DNA of 64,000 nt. It comes from Weizmannia acidilactici (GTDB lineage: Bacteria > Bacillota > Bacilli > Bacillales > Bacillaceae_C). This document shows positions 56,912 through 64,000 of this stretch, in pieces; position 1 is the first letter of the stretch; the number at the start of each line of letters is the position of its first letter. Below the pieces are notes generated by a model. That model was given only the letters and a program-made list of their open reading frames with translations, searched no databases and was not told where the DNA came from. The DNA lies in NCBI RefSeq assembly GCF_008974185.1, contig NZ_BKZP01000004.1, positions 1-64,000 of the forward strand. The letters run 5' to 3'. Position numbers and translations under genes: made by a program.

Positions 56912-58390
56912 TTACGCATCAGGCGGCTGCCGGAAGCGGTCAACAGGCTGGACGATGCTCGGACGGAATTTGGAGCCCGGAATCGGCCTTCTGAAAAGGA
57001 TTTGGAAAAATGCCATCGGGTTAAACGGGATAAACGGCCATAAATACGGGGCGTTCAAAGGCTTCATCGCAACGAGAAACAGCAAGAACACCGTGCTGCC
57101 AATCACAAACCCTTTTACTTTGAAAAATCCGACGAAAACAAGCAGCAGGACCCTGACAATTTTATTGGCGACGCTCAATTCATAGCTTGGCGTCACAAAT
57201 GTCCCGATCGCCGCCGCGGACACATACAAAATGACTTCAGATACAAAAAGGCCTGCTTCCACCGCAATCTGTCCGATCATGACGGCGGCAATCAAGCCCA
57301 TTGCCGTCGCAAGCGGGGTCGGCGTATGGATGGCGGCGACCCGCATAAATTCCACGCCGAGGTCCGCAATCATAATTTGGGCAATGAGCGGGACATGCGA
57401 CTGCTTGTTCGGGCCGATATAATCCAGCTTATCAGGCAAAAGAGACGGTTCCACTGCCATCAAGTACCAAAGCGGCAATAAAAAAATCGATGTGAAGATG
57501 CCAAAGAACCGGACCCAACGGATCAAAGTCCCTACTGCGGCCGCCTGCCTGAACTCTTCGGCGTGCTGCATATGGTGGAAGATCGTCGCCGGTGTAATGA
57601 TAACACTCGGCGATGTATCGACAAAAATTAATACATGCCCTTCAAGCAGGTGGGCGGCGCCGACATCTGCACGTTCGGTATAGCGGATTTGCGGAAAAGG
57701 ATTGAAACCCTGCTTCAGCAAAAATTCTTCCACCGTCTTATCCGCCATCGTGATGCCGTCAAGATCGATCGCTTTCAGTTCTTTTTTTACCGTTTCAATC
57801 AATTCGGGGTCGGCCACTCCTTCAATATAGGCGAGCGCCACATCCGTTTTCGAGCGTTCCCCCACTTTCATCATTTCAAAACGCAACCGCTCATCACGGA
57901 TCCTTCTCCGCGTCAGCGCAGTATTAAAAACGATATTTTCCACATAGCCGTCCCGCGATCCCCTGACAACCTTTTCCGTATCCGGTTCCATCGGCGTCCT
58001 GCCTGGATAGCTGCGGACATCGATAATAATCGCTTCCGTCTCCCCTTCCACGGTGATTCCAATCAGCCCGGAAAGGACCTGGTCCACCATTTCATCAAGC
58101 GTTTTGACTTTTTGGAACTGCTGGTGGACAATCCGGTTTTGGATCAGTTCATACGCATTCCGCTCAGAATGCTGATCGTTATTTAATTCCACAAGCTGTT
58201 CGAGAATATGGATAATATAAAGCGTGTCCGTCAACCCGTTGATATAGTAAACCTGCACTTCTTTTTTTAACACTTGGATTTTCCTTACGCCGATATCATA
58301 GCTGATGCCGAGGCCGATTTTATTTTTAAAAAATGCTTCAGTTTCAGCAGGATTTGCCGGAACCGGCCTTTTTGCGCTTGTGTTCATCAT
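56912..58390 (-). CDS. spoVAF: Stage V sporulation protein AF (GerA-like)
   Basis: 492 residues (B. subtilis 493). GerA/SpoVAF family: soluble N-terminal half with [25 protein letters not shown], then about five membrane segments from about 290, including [36 protein letters not shown]. It resembles germinant receptor A subunits and acts in the inner spore membrane. The start ([10 protein letters not shown]) overlaps spoVAEa by 47 nt. Confidence 0.92.
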   Translation of the reverse strand: MMNTSAKRPVPANPAETEAFFKNKIGLGISYDIGVRKIQVLKKEVQVYYINGLTDTLYIIHILEQLVELNNDQHSERNAYELIQNRIVHQQFQKVKTLDEMVDQVLSGLIGITVEGETEAIIIDVRSYPGRTPMEPDTEKVVRGSRDGYVENIVFNTALTRRRIRDERLRFEMMKVGERSKTDVALAYIEGVADPELIETVKKELKAIDLDGITMADKTVEEFLLKQGFNPFPQIRYTERADVGAAHLLEGHVLIFVDTSPSVIITPATIFHHMQHAEEFRQAAAVGTLIRWVRFFGIFTSIFLLPLWYLMAVEPSLLPDKLDYIGPNKQSHVPLIAQIMIADLGVEFMRVAAIHTPTPLATAMGLIAAVMIGQIAVEAGLFVSEVILYVSAAAIGTFVTPSYELSVANKIVRVLLLVFVGFFKVKGFVIGSTVFLLFLVAMKPLNAPYLWPFIPFNPMAFFQILFRRPIPGSKFRPSIVQPVDRFRQPPDA

Positions 58391-58955
58391 GCCTGAATCC
58401 GCTCCTTTCCAAGATGAGGCTGACAGCTTTTTCGGTAATGGGGGCGCCAATTTTATAGTCGTCTTTTTTGGACATTTTTCCGATGTCCCCGATCCCGACA
58501 ATGACCGGCACATCCAGGCAATCGAGGCTGTAGACCGTGTCCCCGTTTATTTTTTTCAGCTCCATTTCCGGAACGCCGAATTTATCGACCCCGTACGGCG
58601 TTAATTCTCCATTGTTGTCAATGCAGACATCGACCCTTGACCATTCCGCCTGGTGGGTTTTGGACGCGACCGCAATCACCCCCAAAACTTCGATATCCGG
58701 GTGCCCGGCAACATACATAAGCGCTTCTTCTCCGGAACCCGGCCCGATATACCCGCTGTCGTCGAACATGGCAAAGACGGGATCCGATGCCGCGTTTTTG
58801 ATCAGCTCTACAGTCTGTTCCCCGCTCAACACGGTCGGATTGCCCCGCGTCTGTGAGATGCAGCGCCCTCCGATTTTTTTTGCGACACATTCAATTGCTT
58901 TTTTGGCGTATTCGTCTCCGTCTGTAACAAGGATGACCCTCCGTTTCTTCCCCAT
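58344..58955 (-). CDS. spoVAEA: Stage V sporulation protein AEa
   Basis: 203 residues, soluble. [41 protein letters not shown] and [25 protein letters not shown] match SpoVAE (PF14097), the SpoVAEa type, not the membrane SpoVAC/SpoVAEb type. It starts 15 nt after spoVAB; in B. subtilis spoVAC, spoVAD and spoVAEb stand between them. Site GAAAGGA before ATG. Confidence 0.92.
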   Translation of the reverse strand: MGKKRRVILVTDGDEYAKKAIECVAKKIGGRCISQTRGNPTVLSGEQTVELIKNAASDPVFAMFDDSGYIGPGSGEEALMYVAGHPDIEVLGVIAVASKTHQAEWSRVDVCIDNNGELTPYGVDKFGVPEMELKKINGDTVYSLDCLDVPVIVGIGDIGKMSKKDDYKIGAPITEKAVSLILERSGFRHDEHKRKKAGSGKSC

Positions 58956-58970
58956 GCCGACTTTCCTTTC

Positions 58971-59396
58971 TTAATGGTATACAAAATAGAGCCATTGGAA
59001 TAAAGAACCGGCCACTTTGCCGATGACAATGGCCATTAACGCGCTGATCAGTCGCCGGTCCATCCCGATTCTTTTCGAAAAAATCGGGATAACATTGATC
59101 ACTTCCGTCAACGCGGCGGCAAGCATGCCTACAAACACGCCGCAAAAAAGCCCGGCCGGCGCCGCAACAAACAAAGGGAGTCTCCCGCCGGCATCCCCGA
59201 GCCCCCACCATGTGCCGGACAGCACCCCGAGCACCACCGCCCACTCATAATATTGGATAAATTTTGCGGTTTTCGACAGCTGCACAAGCCGCGGCACGAT
59301 GCCGAGCACGGTTAAAAATGCCACGTAACCGCAGCCGGCGACAAGCCCACCGCCAAGTCCGCAAAAGGCGGCAAACATCTCTTTAACGATGGTCAA
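58971..59396 (-). CDS. spoVAB: Stage V sporulation protein AB
   Basis: 141 residues, equal to B. subtilis, from a TTG start giving MTIVKEMFAAFCGLGGGLVAGCGYVAFLTVLGIVPRLVQLS; about four membrane segments. The upstream ATG adds nine residues that align to nothing. Overlaps spoVAA by 14 nt. Its stop is followed directly by the spoVAEa site, showing a clean junction with spoVAC-AD-AEb missing. Confidence 0.9.
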   Translation of the reverse strand: MTIVKEMFAAFCGLGGGLVAGCGYVAFLTVLGIVPRLVQLSKTAKFIQYYEWAVVLGVLSGTWWGLGDAGGRLPLFVAAPAGLFCGVFVGMLAAALTEVINVIPIFSKRIGMDRRLISALMAIVIGKVAGSLFQWLYFVYH

Positions 59397-60003
59397 AATG
59401 TTTAATGCTCTCCTTGTTTTCATTCAGCAGGATGTACTGGTCGATGTCCTGCTGGTAGTTGAAAATTTCCACTTCGAGCGGGCTCGGTTCTTCGTTGAAT
59501 CTTTTTTTAAACACATGGTTGAAAAAAATGACCATTCCCGCCCCAAGCCCGAGTGAATAAGGGATTTGAAAAACGAGCGGCGTGTCATCATGGATGCCGG
59601 TGATGAGATAATAGATTTTTTCCTGGGCCGCCTGCATGCCGACATCTTCGTGAAAATTGATAATGGCGAGCGCGGAGCCCAAAAACAGCAAAATCCAAAT
59701 CAAAATAAAAAACAATACCGGTAGATTCCTTTTCTTTATCGCCACTTCAATGATCGCCTCCGACGGGCCGATCTGGGAAATGGCAGCCGAAGGGGCATAG
59801 TGCCGGATACAGGAAATGATTTGCATCATGTCCACTACAACAGTATCCCGATCTTCTTCCGTAATCTGATGAATGGGGATCCGGGGGAGGATTTCCTCCA
59901 AATGCCCGGGGGCGATGATCTGGGCAATATGGGACAACAAAACCGAGCTTCCCGGATTCACGCGGATGCGGTGGCGCAGCCGTAAATAAACCGTTTCATC
60001 CAT
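59383..60003 (-). CDS. spoVAA: Stage V sporulation protein AA
   Basis: 206 residues, the same as B. subtilis. Soluble N-terminal part (MDETVYLRLRHRIRVNPGSSVLLSHIAQIIAP) and two membrane helices (about 95-118 and 140-165). Start has AGGGGGTG upstream; the frame continues 20 codons through the promoter. First gene of the spoVA operon. Confidence 0.92.
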   Translation of the reverse strand: MDETVYLRLRHRIRVNPGSSVLLSHIAQIIAPGHLEEILPRIPIHQITEEDRDTVVVDMMQIISCIRHYAPSAAISQIGPSEAIIEVAIKKRNLPVLFFILIWILLFLGSALAIINFHEDVGMQAAQEKIYYLITGIHDDTPLVFQIPYSLGLGAGMVIFFNHVFKKRFNEEPSPLEVEIFNYQQDIDQYILLNENKESIKHFDHR

Positions 60004-60036
60004 TGCATTCACCCCCTGCTTGTTACTGGTTACTTG

Positions 60037-60066
60037 TAGTATGTGATATTGGGAGGTTTTCATGCA
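60037..60066 (-). promoter_or_regulatory. Sigma G promoter of the spoVA operon
   Basis: On the minus strand: TGCATG, 17 nt, CATACTA, a close match to the sigma G consensus. spoVA is a sigma G operon in B. subtilis. Confidence 0.72.
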
Positions 60067-60082
60067 TCAAACCGGGAATGCA

Positions 60083-60119
60083 AAAAAGCGCACAGCTTTA
60101 CATCTCCATGCGCTCTTTC
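60083..60119 (-). terminator. Terminator of spoIIA operon
   Basis: AGCGCA/TGCGCT stem with a 16-nt loop and TTTTTT on the minus strand, overlapping the sigF end. Confidence 0.78.
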
Positions 60120-60856
60120 ATAACTTCCAATATTTTCTTTTCAAGGCGGGAAACCTGGACTTGGGAAATGCCGAGCCGCTCCGCCACTTCCGACTGCGTC
60201 TGATCCTTGTAATAGCGGAGGTAGACGATCAGCCTTTCCCGCTCCTCCAATCCCCTGATCACTTCCTGCAGCGCAATTTTATCAAACCATTTCTGGTCGT
60301 TCTGATCCGCGATTTGGTCCAATAGCGTAATCGGGTCGCCGTCGTTTTCGTAAACCGTTTCGTGGATCGAGGATGGGGATTTGTTTGCTTCCTGCGCCAT
60401 CACAACATCTTCAACCGGGATGTCCAGCACTTCCGATATTTCATGGACCGTCGGCGATCTGCCGAGCTTTTTCGTCAGTTCATCGCGCGCTTTGCGGATG
60501 CGGTTGCCCATCTCTTTCAGCGAGCGGCTTACCTTTACCGTCCCGTCATCCCGCAAAAACCGCTGAATTTCCCCGATGATCATTGGAACCGCGTACGTTG
60601 AAAATTTCACATCATAAGTTAAATCAAATTTGTCAACGGATTTCAACAGTCCGATGCAGCCGATCTGAAACAGGTCATCCGGCTCGTACCCGCGGTTTAA
60701 AAAACGCTGGACAACCGACCAGACAAGGCGCATATTTTTTTCGACAATCAGGTCGCGCGCGGCCTGGTCCCCGTCCTGGCTCCGCCTGATTAAGTCTTTC
60801 ACTTCCTCATCTTTCAGCTGGGCCTGTTTTTTGCCCTTCTTCAGTTCTACATCCAT
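60098..60856 (-). CDS. sigF: RNA polymerase sigma factor F
   Basis: 252 residues. Sigma region 2 (ARDLIVEKNMRLVWSVVQRFLNRGYEPDDLFQIGCIGLLKSVDKFDL), region 3 and region 4 (LEERERLIVYLRYYKDQTQSEVAERLGISQVQVSRLEKKIL). First forespore sigma factor. ATG at 60856 with GGAG 8 nt upstream gives MDVELKKGKK as in B. subtilis; a start two codons earlier is less likely. Confidence 0.97.
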   Translation of the reverse strand: MDVELKKGKKQAQLKDEEVKDLIRRSQDGDQAARDLIVEKNMRLVWSVVQRFLNRGYEPDDLFQIGCIGLLKSVDKFDLTYDVKFSTYAVPMIIGEIQRFLRDDGTVKVSRSLKEMGNRIRKARDELTKKLGRSPTVHEISEVLDIPVEDVVMAQEANKSPSSIHETVYENDGDPITLLDQIADQNDQKWFDKIALQEVIRGLEERERLIVYLRYYKDQTQSEVAERLGISQVQVSRLEKKILEVMKERMEM

Positions 60857-60868
60857 CGGCACGACTCC

Positions 60869-61312
60869 TTAATTGCATAAGGCGTTTTTCAGGGCCAAAT
60901 GCTTTTTTAGACGAACAACGGTGCCTAATTCTGGCTGCGACTGGATTTCTACATCGTCCATAAAATTTTCCATGATCGTAAAGCCCATGCCGGACCTTTC
61001 CAGTTCGGGCTTTGTCGTAAATAGCGGCTGCCTGGCTTCTTCAATATCTTCTATCCCTTTCCCTTCATCGCGGATCACAAGTTCAACCGTCCCGTTATCC
61101 TCGATGGCCGCCGACAAATAGACAATCCCGTCCGGATCGCCTTCATACCCGTGGATAATCGCATTCGTCACTGCTTCCGACACGACCGTTTTGATTTCGG
61201 TCAGTTCCTCAAGCGTCGGGTCAAGCTGCGCCACAAAAGCGGCAACCGTCACACGGGCAAAAGATTCGTTTTGGCTGAGCGCGGAAAATTGCAATTGCAT
61301 TTTGTTTTTCAT
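60869..61312 (-). CDS. spoIIAB: Anti-sigma F factor SpoIIAB
   Basis: 147 residues, GHKL ATPase/kinase: N box [11 protein letters not shown]1 IRDEGKGI, G2 [16 protein letters not shown]. Holds sigma F inactive and phosphorylates SpoIIAA. Abuts spoIIAA and is 12 nt ahead of sigF. Confidence 0.97.
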   Translation of the reverse strand: MKNKMQLQFSALSQNESFARVTVAAFVAQLDPTLEELTEIKTVVSEAVTNAIIHGYEGDPDGIVYLSAAIEDNGTVELVIRDEGKGIEDIEEARQPLFTTKPELERSGMGFTIMENFMDDVEIQSQPELGTVVRLKKHLALKNALCN

Positions 61313-61663
61313 TCAGGCAACCCCCAATCTGTGCAGCGCGTATTGTTCGGATTCGTCAAGACGGATAATTTTAAACAAACCGGACAGTTCAAACAGCCGT
61401 TTTACTGGCGGGGAAATGGCGCAGACGATCATCTCCCCGTTTTTCTGTTTGATCTGTTTGTACCGCCCCAATATCACGCCCAAACCCGAGCTATCCATAA
61501 AGGTAAGCTGCTCCAAATTTAAAACAAGATGGCGGATGCCGTTTTCATCAATTGCTTTCGTCACGCTCCCGCGCAAAGCTTCGGCGGTGTGGTGGTCCAA
61601 TTCCCCCTGCAGCCGGATGCATAAAACATCTTTTTTCACTTCCAGGTCAATCGCCAGACTCAC
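61313..61663 (-). CDS. spoIIAA: Anti-sigma F factor antagonist SpoIIAA
   Basis: 116 residues, STAS domain. Phosphorylated serine is S58 in [16 protein letters not shown]. When dephosphorylated by SpoIIE it displaces sigma F from SpoIIAB. First gene of spoIIAA-spoIIAB-sigF, with a sigma H-like promoter. Confidence 0.96.
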   Translation of the reverse strand: MSLAIDLEVKKDVLCIRLQGELDHHTAEALRGSVTKAIDENGIRHLVLNLEQLTFMDSSGLGVILGRYKQIKQKNGEMIVCAISPPVKRLFELSGLFKIIRLDESEQYALHRLGVA

Positions 61664-61695
61664 GATTAAAAGCCTCCTTCGCTGTTAATAGTGAG

Positions 61696-61724
61696 TCATT
61701 TCGACCTTCCTGCCCGTTTTTCCT
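61696..61724 (-). promoter_or_regulatory. Putative sigma H promoter of spoIIA operon
   Basis: On the minus strand: AGGAAAAA, 11-12 nt, GTCGAAATGA, matching the sigma H pattern (RnAGGAwww, RnnGAATww); it is where the B. subtilis sigma H promoter lies. Confidence 0.6.
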
Positions 61725-61776
61725 TCCTGCCGACAAAAGAAGCAAGAAAAAAACATTTTTTGCATTTCATTCGACA

Positions 61777-62940
61777 TCAGTCATTCTGGGCAAACATCCC
61801 GGCAGCGCGTTTGAATAGCTGCCACCAGCTTGCGCGCTTGACGCTTTTTTCCGCGACAAGCGTTGTTTTTGCCAGCATTTTTCCGCCCTGGCTGACCGAG
61901 AGCGTCCCGACCGGCTGCCCTTTTTCCAGAGGGGCCTGCAAATGCCCGTTCAATTTAACCGTTTTCTTGATATTTGACAGTTTCACGCCTTTTTTCGTCA
62001 GCACCGATACAGGCTCGCTTGTCACGGCGCGGATGTGCCTCACATCGCCTTTGCTGACTTTCGCTTCAGCAAGTACCGCCCCTTTTTTGTATAACGGATG
62101 TGAGGTATACTGGCTGTATGCATAGTCGAGCATTTTTGAGACTTGCGCGTTCCGTTCTTTTGTCGACGGCGCGCCGAAAATGACGGCGATGACGCGCATG
62201 CCGTTCTTTTTGGCCGTCGCGGTCAGGCAGAATTTCGCTTCACTCGTAAAGCCGGTTTTTAGGCCGTCAACGCCGGGATAGTACCGGACAAGCTTATTCG
62301 TATTGACAAGCCAAAACTTTTTATCCGTGCCTTCCCTTAAATAATCTTCGTACTTCCCGGTAAATTCTGTAATCTCTTCATGCTTCAGCAGTTCCTTCGC
62401 CATCATGGCCATGTCATATGCCGAGCTGTAATGGCCTTTTACAGGCAACCCCGTTACATTTTCGAAATGCGTGTTTTTCAGGCCGAGCGCTTTTGCCCGT
62501 TCGTTCATGCGGTCGACAAAAGCTTCTTCACTTCCGGCAATCCTTTCCGCCATCGCAACGGCAGCGTCATTTGCCGAACCGATGGCAATGCCTTTCAGCA
62601 TTTGTTCCACTGTCATTTCTTCGCCGGGCTCAAGGAAGATTTGCGATCCGCCCATGGAGGCCGCATATTCGCTCGCCCGCACTTTTTCATTCATTTTAAT
62701 TTCGCCCTTATCAAGCGCTTCCATAATCAAAAGCATGGTCATAATTTTTGTCATGGATGCGGGCGGCAGTTCTTCATGGCTGTTTTTGCTGTATAAAACT
62801 GTTCCCGTGTCACGCTCGATCAAAATGGCGGATTTGGCATCCGGGGCCAGTTCATTTTTCGTTTCGGCCGCAAAAGCGCGCGGGCCCAGGGCGGCGGCGG
62901 CAAGTATCAGACAGGCGAGCAAACTTGTGATTTTCTTCAT
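61777..62940 (-). CDS. dacF: D-alanyl-D-alanine carboxypeptidase DacF
   Basis: 387 residues (B. subtilis 389). Signal peptide (1-24, ends AFA), S11 motifs SMTK (62-65; nucleophile S62), SANDAAV and DGLKTGFT, and a C-terminal beta-rich domain. Acts with DacB on spore peptidoglycan cross-linking. Precedes spoIIAA by 113 nt and can be read through into spoIIA, as in B. subtilis. Confidence 0.93.
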   Translation of the reverse strand: MKKITSLLACLILAAAALGPRAFAAETKNELAPDAKSAILIERDTGTVLYSKNSHEELPPASMTKIMTMLLIMEALDKGEIKMNEKVRASEYAASMGGSQIFLEPGEEMTVEQMLKGIAIGSANDAAVAMAERIAGSEEAFVDRMNERAKALGLKNTHFENVTGLPVKGHYSSAYDMAMMAKELLKHEEITEFTGKYEDYLREGTDKKFWLVNTNKLVRYYPGVDGLKTGFTSEAKFCLTATAKKNGMRVIAVIFGAPSTKERNAQVSKMLDYAYSQYTSHPLYKKGAVLAEAKVSKGDVRHIRAVTSEPVSVLTKKGVKLSNIKKTVKLNGHLQAPLEKGQPVGTLSVSQGGKMLAKTTLVAEKSVKRASWWQLFKRAAGMFAQND

Positions 62941-63025
62941 GATGACCCTCCATCTTGTAAAATGTGAAACTCCAGTGCAAAACCCCCGAACCGGGCGGAG
63001 ATTTTAAATACGTATGCATAGAACC

Positions 63026-63053
63026 ATTTTTTCCAGTTCCGCCATTTTTATAC
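63026..63053 (-). promoter_or_regulatory. Putative sigma F promoter of dacF
   Basis: On the minus strand: GTATA, 14 nt, GGAAAAAAT, fitting GYWTA and GGnnAnAnT but one nt short of the usual spacing. The ortholog is a sigma F gene. Confidence 0.48.
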
Positions 63054-63072
63054 TGATTTTTTCACACGCGAT

Positions 63073-63098
63073 AAAAAAACCCGGCGTATGCCGGGTGG
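63073..63098 (-). terminator. Terminator of pdp
   Basis: ACCCGGC/GCCGGGT around ATAC then TTTTTT on the minus strand. Confidence 0.88.
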
Positions 63099-63106
63099 GA
63101 ATCAGG

Positions 63107-64000
63107 TTATTCTTCGATTTCTTCCCATATGAGGCGGGGAGGGGCCGTTTTTTCCTTTGAGATCCGGATATGTTTGTAAAGTTTCTCTTTCACTTCCGCA
63201 ATGTCTTCTTGATTGGCATGGATGGTGAGAAGCGATTCCCCTTTTTTAACAGGGTCGCCCACTTTTTTATGGAGGACGATCCCGACCGAAAGATCAATTT
63301 TTGACTCTTTTGTAGCCCTGCCGGCGCCGAGCATCATGGCGGCAAGGCCGACTTCATCCGCCGTAATGCCGGAGATATATCCGCTCTCTAACGCAGGAAG
63401 ATCGATTTGGAATTTGGCCTGCGGCAGTTTTTCCGGATGGTCCGCAACGGATACATCCCCTCCCTGTGACTTGAGGAACACTTTAAATTTTTCAAGCGCA
63501 TTACCGGAGGCAATCGAAGCTTCGAGCATCGCGCGCGCCTCTTTTAAGGAGCCTGCTTTTTGCGCCAAAACGACCATATGGCTCCCGAGTACAAGGCAGA
63601 GTTCGCGCAAATCTTCGGGGCCTTTCCCTTTCAGCGTATCGACCGCTTCCTTTACTTCAAGGGCATTGCCGACTGCATACCCGAGCGGCTGGCTCATATC
63701 GCTGATCACGGCAATCGTTTTTCTGCCGGTGTGCCTGCCGATCGAAACCATCGCACGCGCTAGTTCGCGGGCATCCTCGAGCGTTTTCATAAATGCGCCC
63801 GCGCCCGTTTTCACATCGAGGCAGATCGCATCCGCCCCGGCCGCGATTTTTTTGCTCATGATTGAACTGGCGATCAGTGGGATGCTGTCGACCGTGCCTG
63901 TGACATCCCTCAATGCATACAGTTTCTTGTCGGCAGGCGTTAAATCGCCGCTTTGGCCGATGACGGAAAGTTTATTCTCGTTGACAAGCCGGATAAATTC
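63107..64000 (-). CDS. pdp: Pyrimidine-nucleoside phosphorylase (partial, 5' end outside window)
   Basis: The C-terminal 297 codons are here; the frame stays open to 64000 ([54 protein letters not shown]...). It contains the phosphorylase catalytic region with [20 protein letters not shown] and the C-terminal domain [25 protein letters not shown]. Cleaves uridine and thymidine with phosphate. An apparent ATG at 63913 is internal. Neighbouring dacF is in line with many Bacilli. Confidence 0.95.
   Translation of the reverse strand, partial: EFIRLVNENKLSVIGQSGDLTPADKKLYALRDVTGTVDSIPLIASSIMSKKIAAGADAICLDVKTGAGAFMKTLEDARELARAMVSIGRHTGRKTIAVISDMSQPLGYAVGNALEVKEAVDTLKGKGPEDLRELCLVLGSHMVVLAQKAGSLKEARAMLEASIASGNALEKFKVFLKSQGGDVSVADHPEKLPQAKFQIDLPALESGYISGITADEVGLAAMMLGAGRATKESKIDLSVGIVLHKKVGDPVKKGESLLTIHANQEDIAEVKEKLYKHIRISKEKTAPPRLIWEEIEE

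Noticed and set aside
63107-63913. A complete 268-residue phosphorylase starting at 63913
   Set aside because: The frame remains open with conserved pdp sequence to the window edge; the ATG is internal and the gene is cut by the window.

Overview
The window is a 64 kb piece of chromosomal backbone from an aerobic, endospore-forming member of the Bacillaceae. Content and gene order follow the Bacillus subtilis stretch that runs from the qcr operon through aro/his, men/hep, hbs, spoIVA, der, rpsA, cmk, sleB, gudB, recQ, res, spm, scp, lysA and spoVA to spoIIA. Base composition is mid-range, translation starts carry strong purine-rich ribosome binding sites, and TTG starts are common. It is not B. 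subtilis itself: many loci are shortened and the proteins differ throughout. A heat-tolerant genus such as Heyndrickxia/Weizmannia is possible, but the sequence alone does not settle this. Nearly all genes are on the minus strand; only ypzI, cotJABC, fer and a 30-residue YjcZ-type gene are on plus.

Layout. 1-750: the 5' end of a group IIC intron sits right behind the queT terminator, and queT is preceded by a preQ1-I riboswitch. 748-7.8 kb: a YugP-type zinc peptidase, ypjB, ypjA, the menaquinol:cytochrome c reductase operon qcrABC, ypiF, ypiB, ypiA. 7.9-14.3 kb: aroA, tyrA, hisC, aroH, aroB, aroC (shikimate/chorismate pathway) without the trp genes expected between aroH and hisC. 14.3-21.2 kb: cheR, ndk, hepT-menG-hepS (menaquinone), mtrB (TRAP), hbs, spoIVA. 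21.5-28.8 kb: yphF, yphE, gpsA, der, yphA, ypzI, S1-like rpsA, cmk, c-di-GMP receptor ypfA. 28.9-37.4 kb: germination genes ypeB-sleB, prsW, bacillithiol disulfide reductase, gudB, mecB, ypbG and cotJABC. 37.4-43.6 kb: ypbF, a shortened ypbE, ypbD, recQ, ypbB, fer, riboflavin transporter ribU under an FMN riboswitch, and an M23/LysM peptidase. 43.7-50.7 kb: resABCDE (cytochrome c biogenesis and redox signalling) and rluB. 50.7-55.3 kb: spmAB, dacB, scpAB, yjcZ, ribT. 55.4-64 kb: lysA, a shortened spoVA operon (AA, AB, AEa, AF), sigF-spoIIAB-spoIIAA, dacF and a truncated pdp.

Functional themes. qcr, res, men/hep and fer together describe menaquinone-based aerobic respiration with c-type cytochromes. 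A second theme is sporulation and germination (spoIVA, spoVA, spoIIA, dacF, dacB, spmAB, sleB-ypeB, cotJ), and several of these genes have recognisable sigma E, F, G or H-like promoters.

Most notable points: (1) the spoVA operon lacks the core genes spoVAC, spoVAD and spoVAEb; (2) the TRAP protein has Met at position 37 where B. subtilis has a key RNA-binding Lys, and the trp operon is absent from its usual place; (3) ribT is present without the rib operon while the riboflavin importer is kept under an FMN switch; (4) at least four copies of an intergenic hairpin-forming repeat are scattered through the window; (5) a group IIC intron lies behind queT. No defence island, prophage, CRISPR array, rRNA or tRNA was seen, and I found no convincing wholly new multi-gene system.
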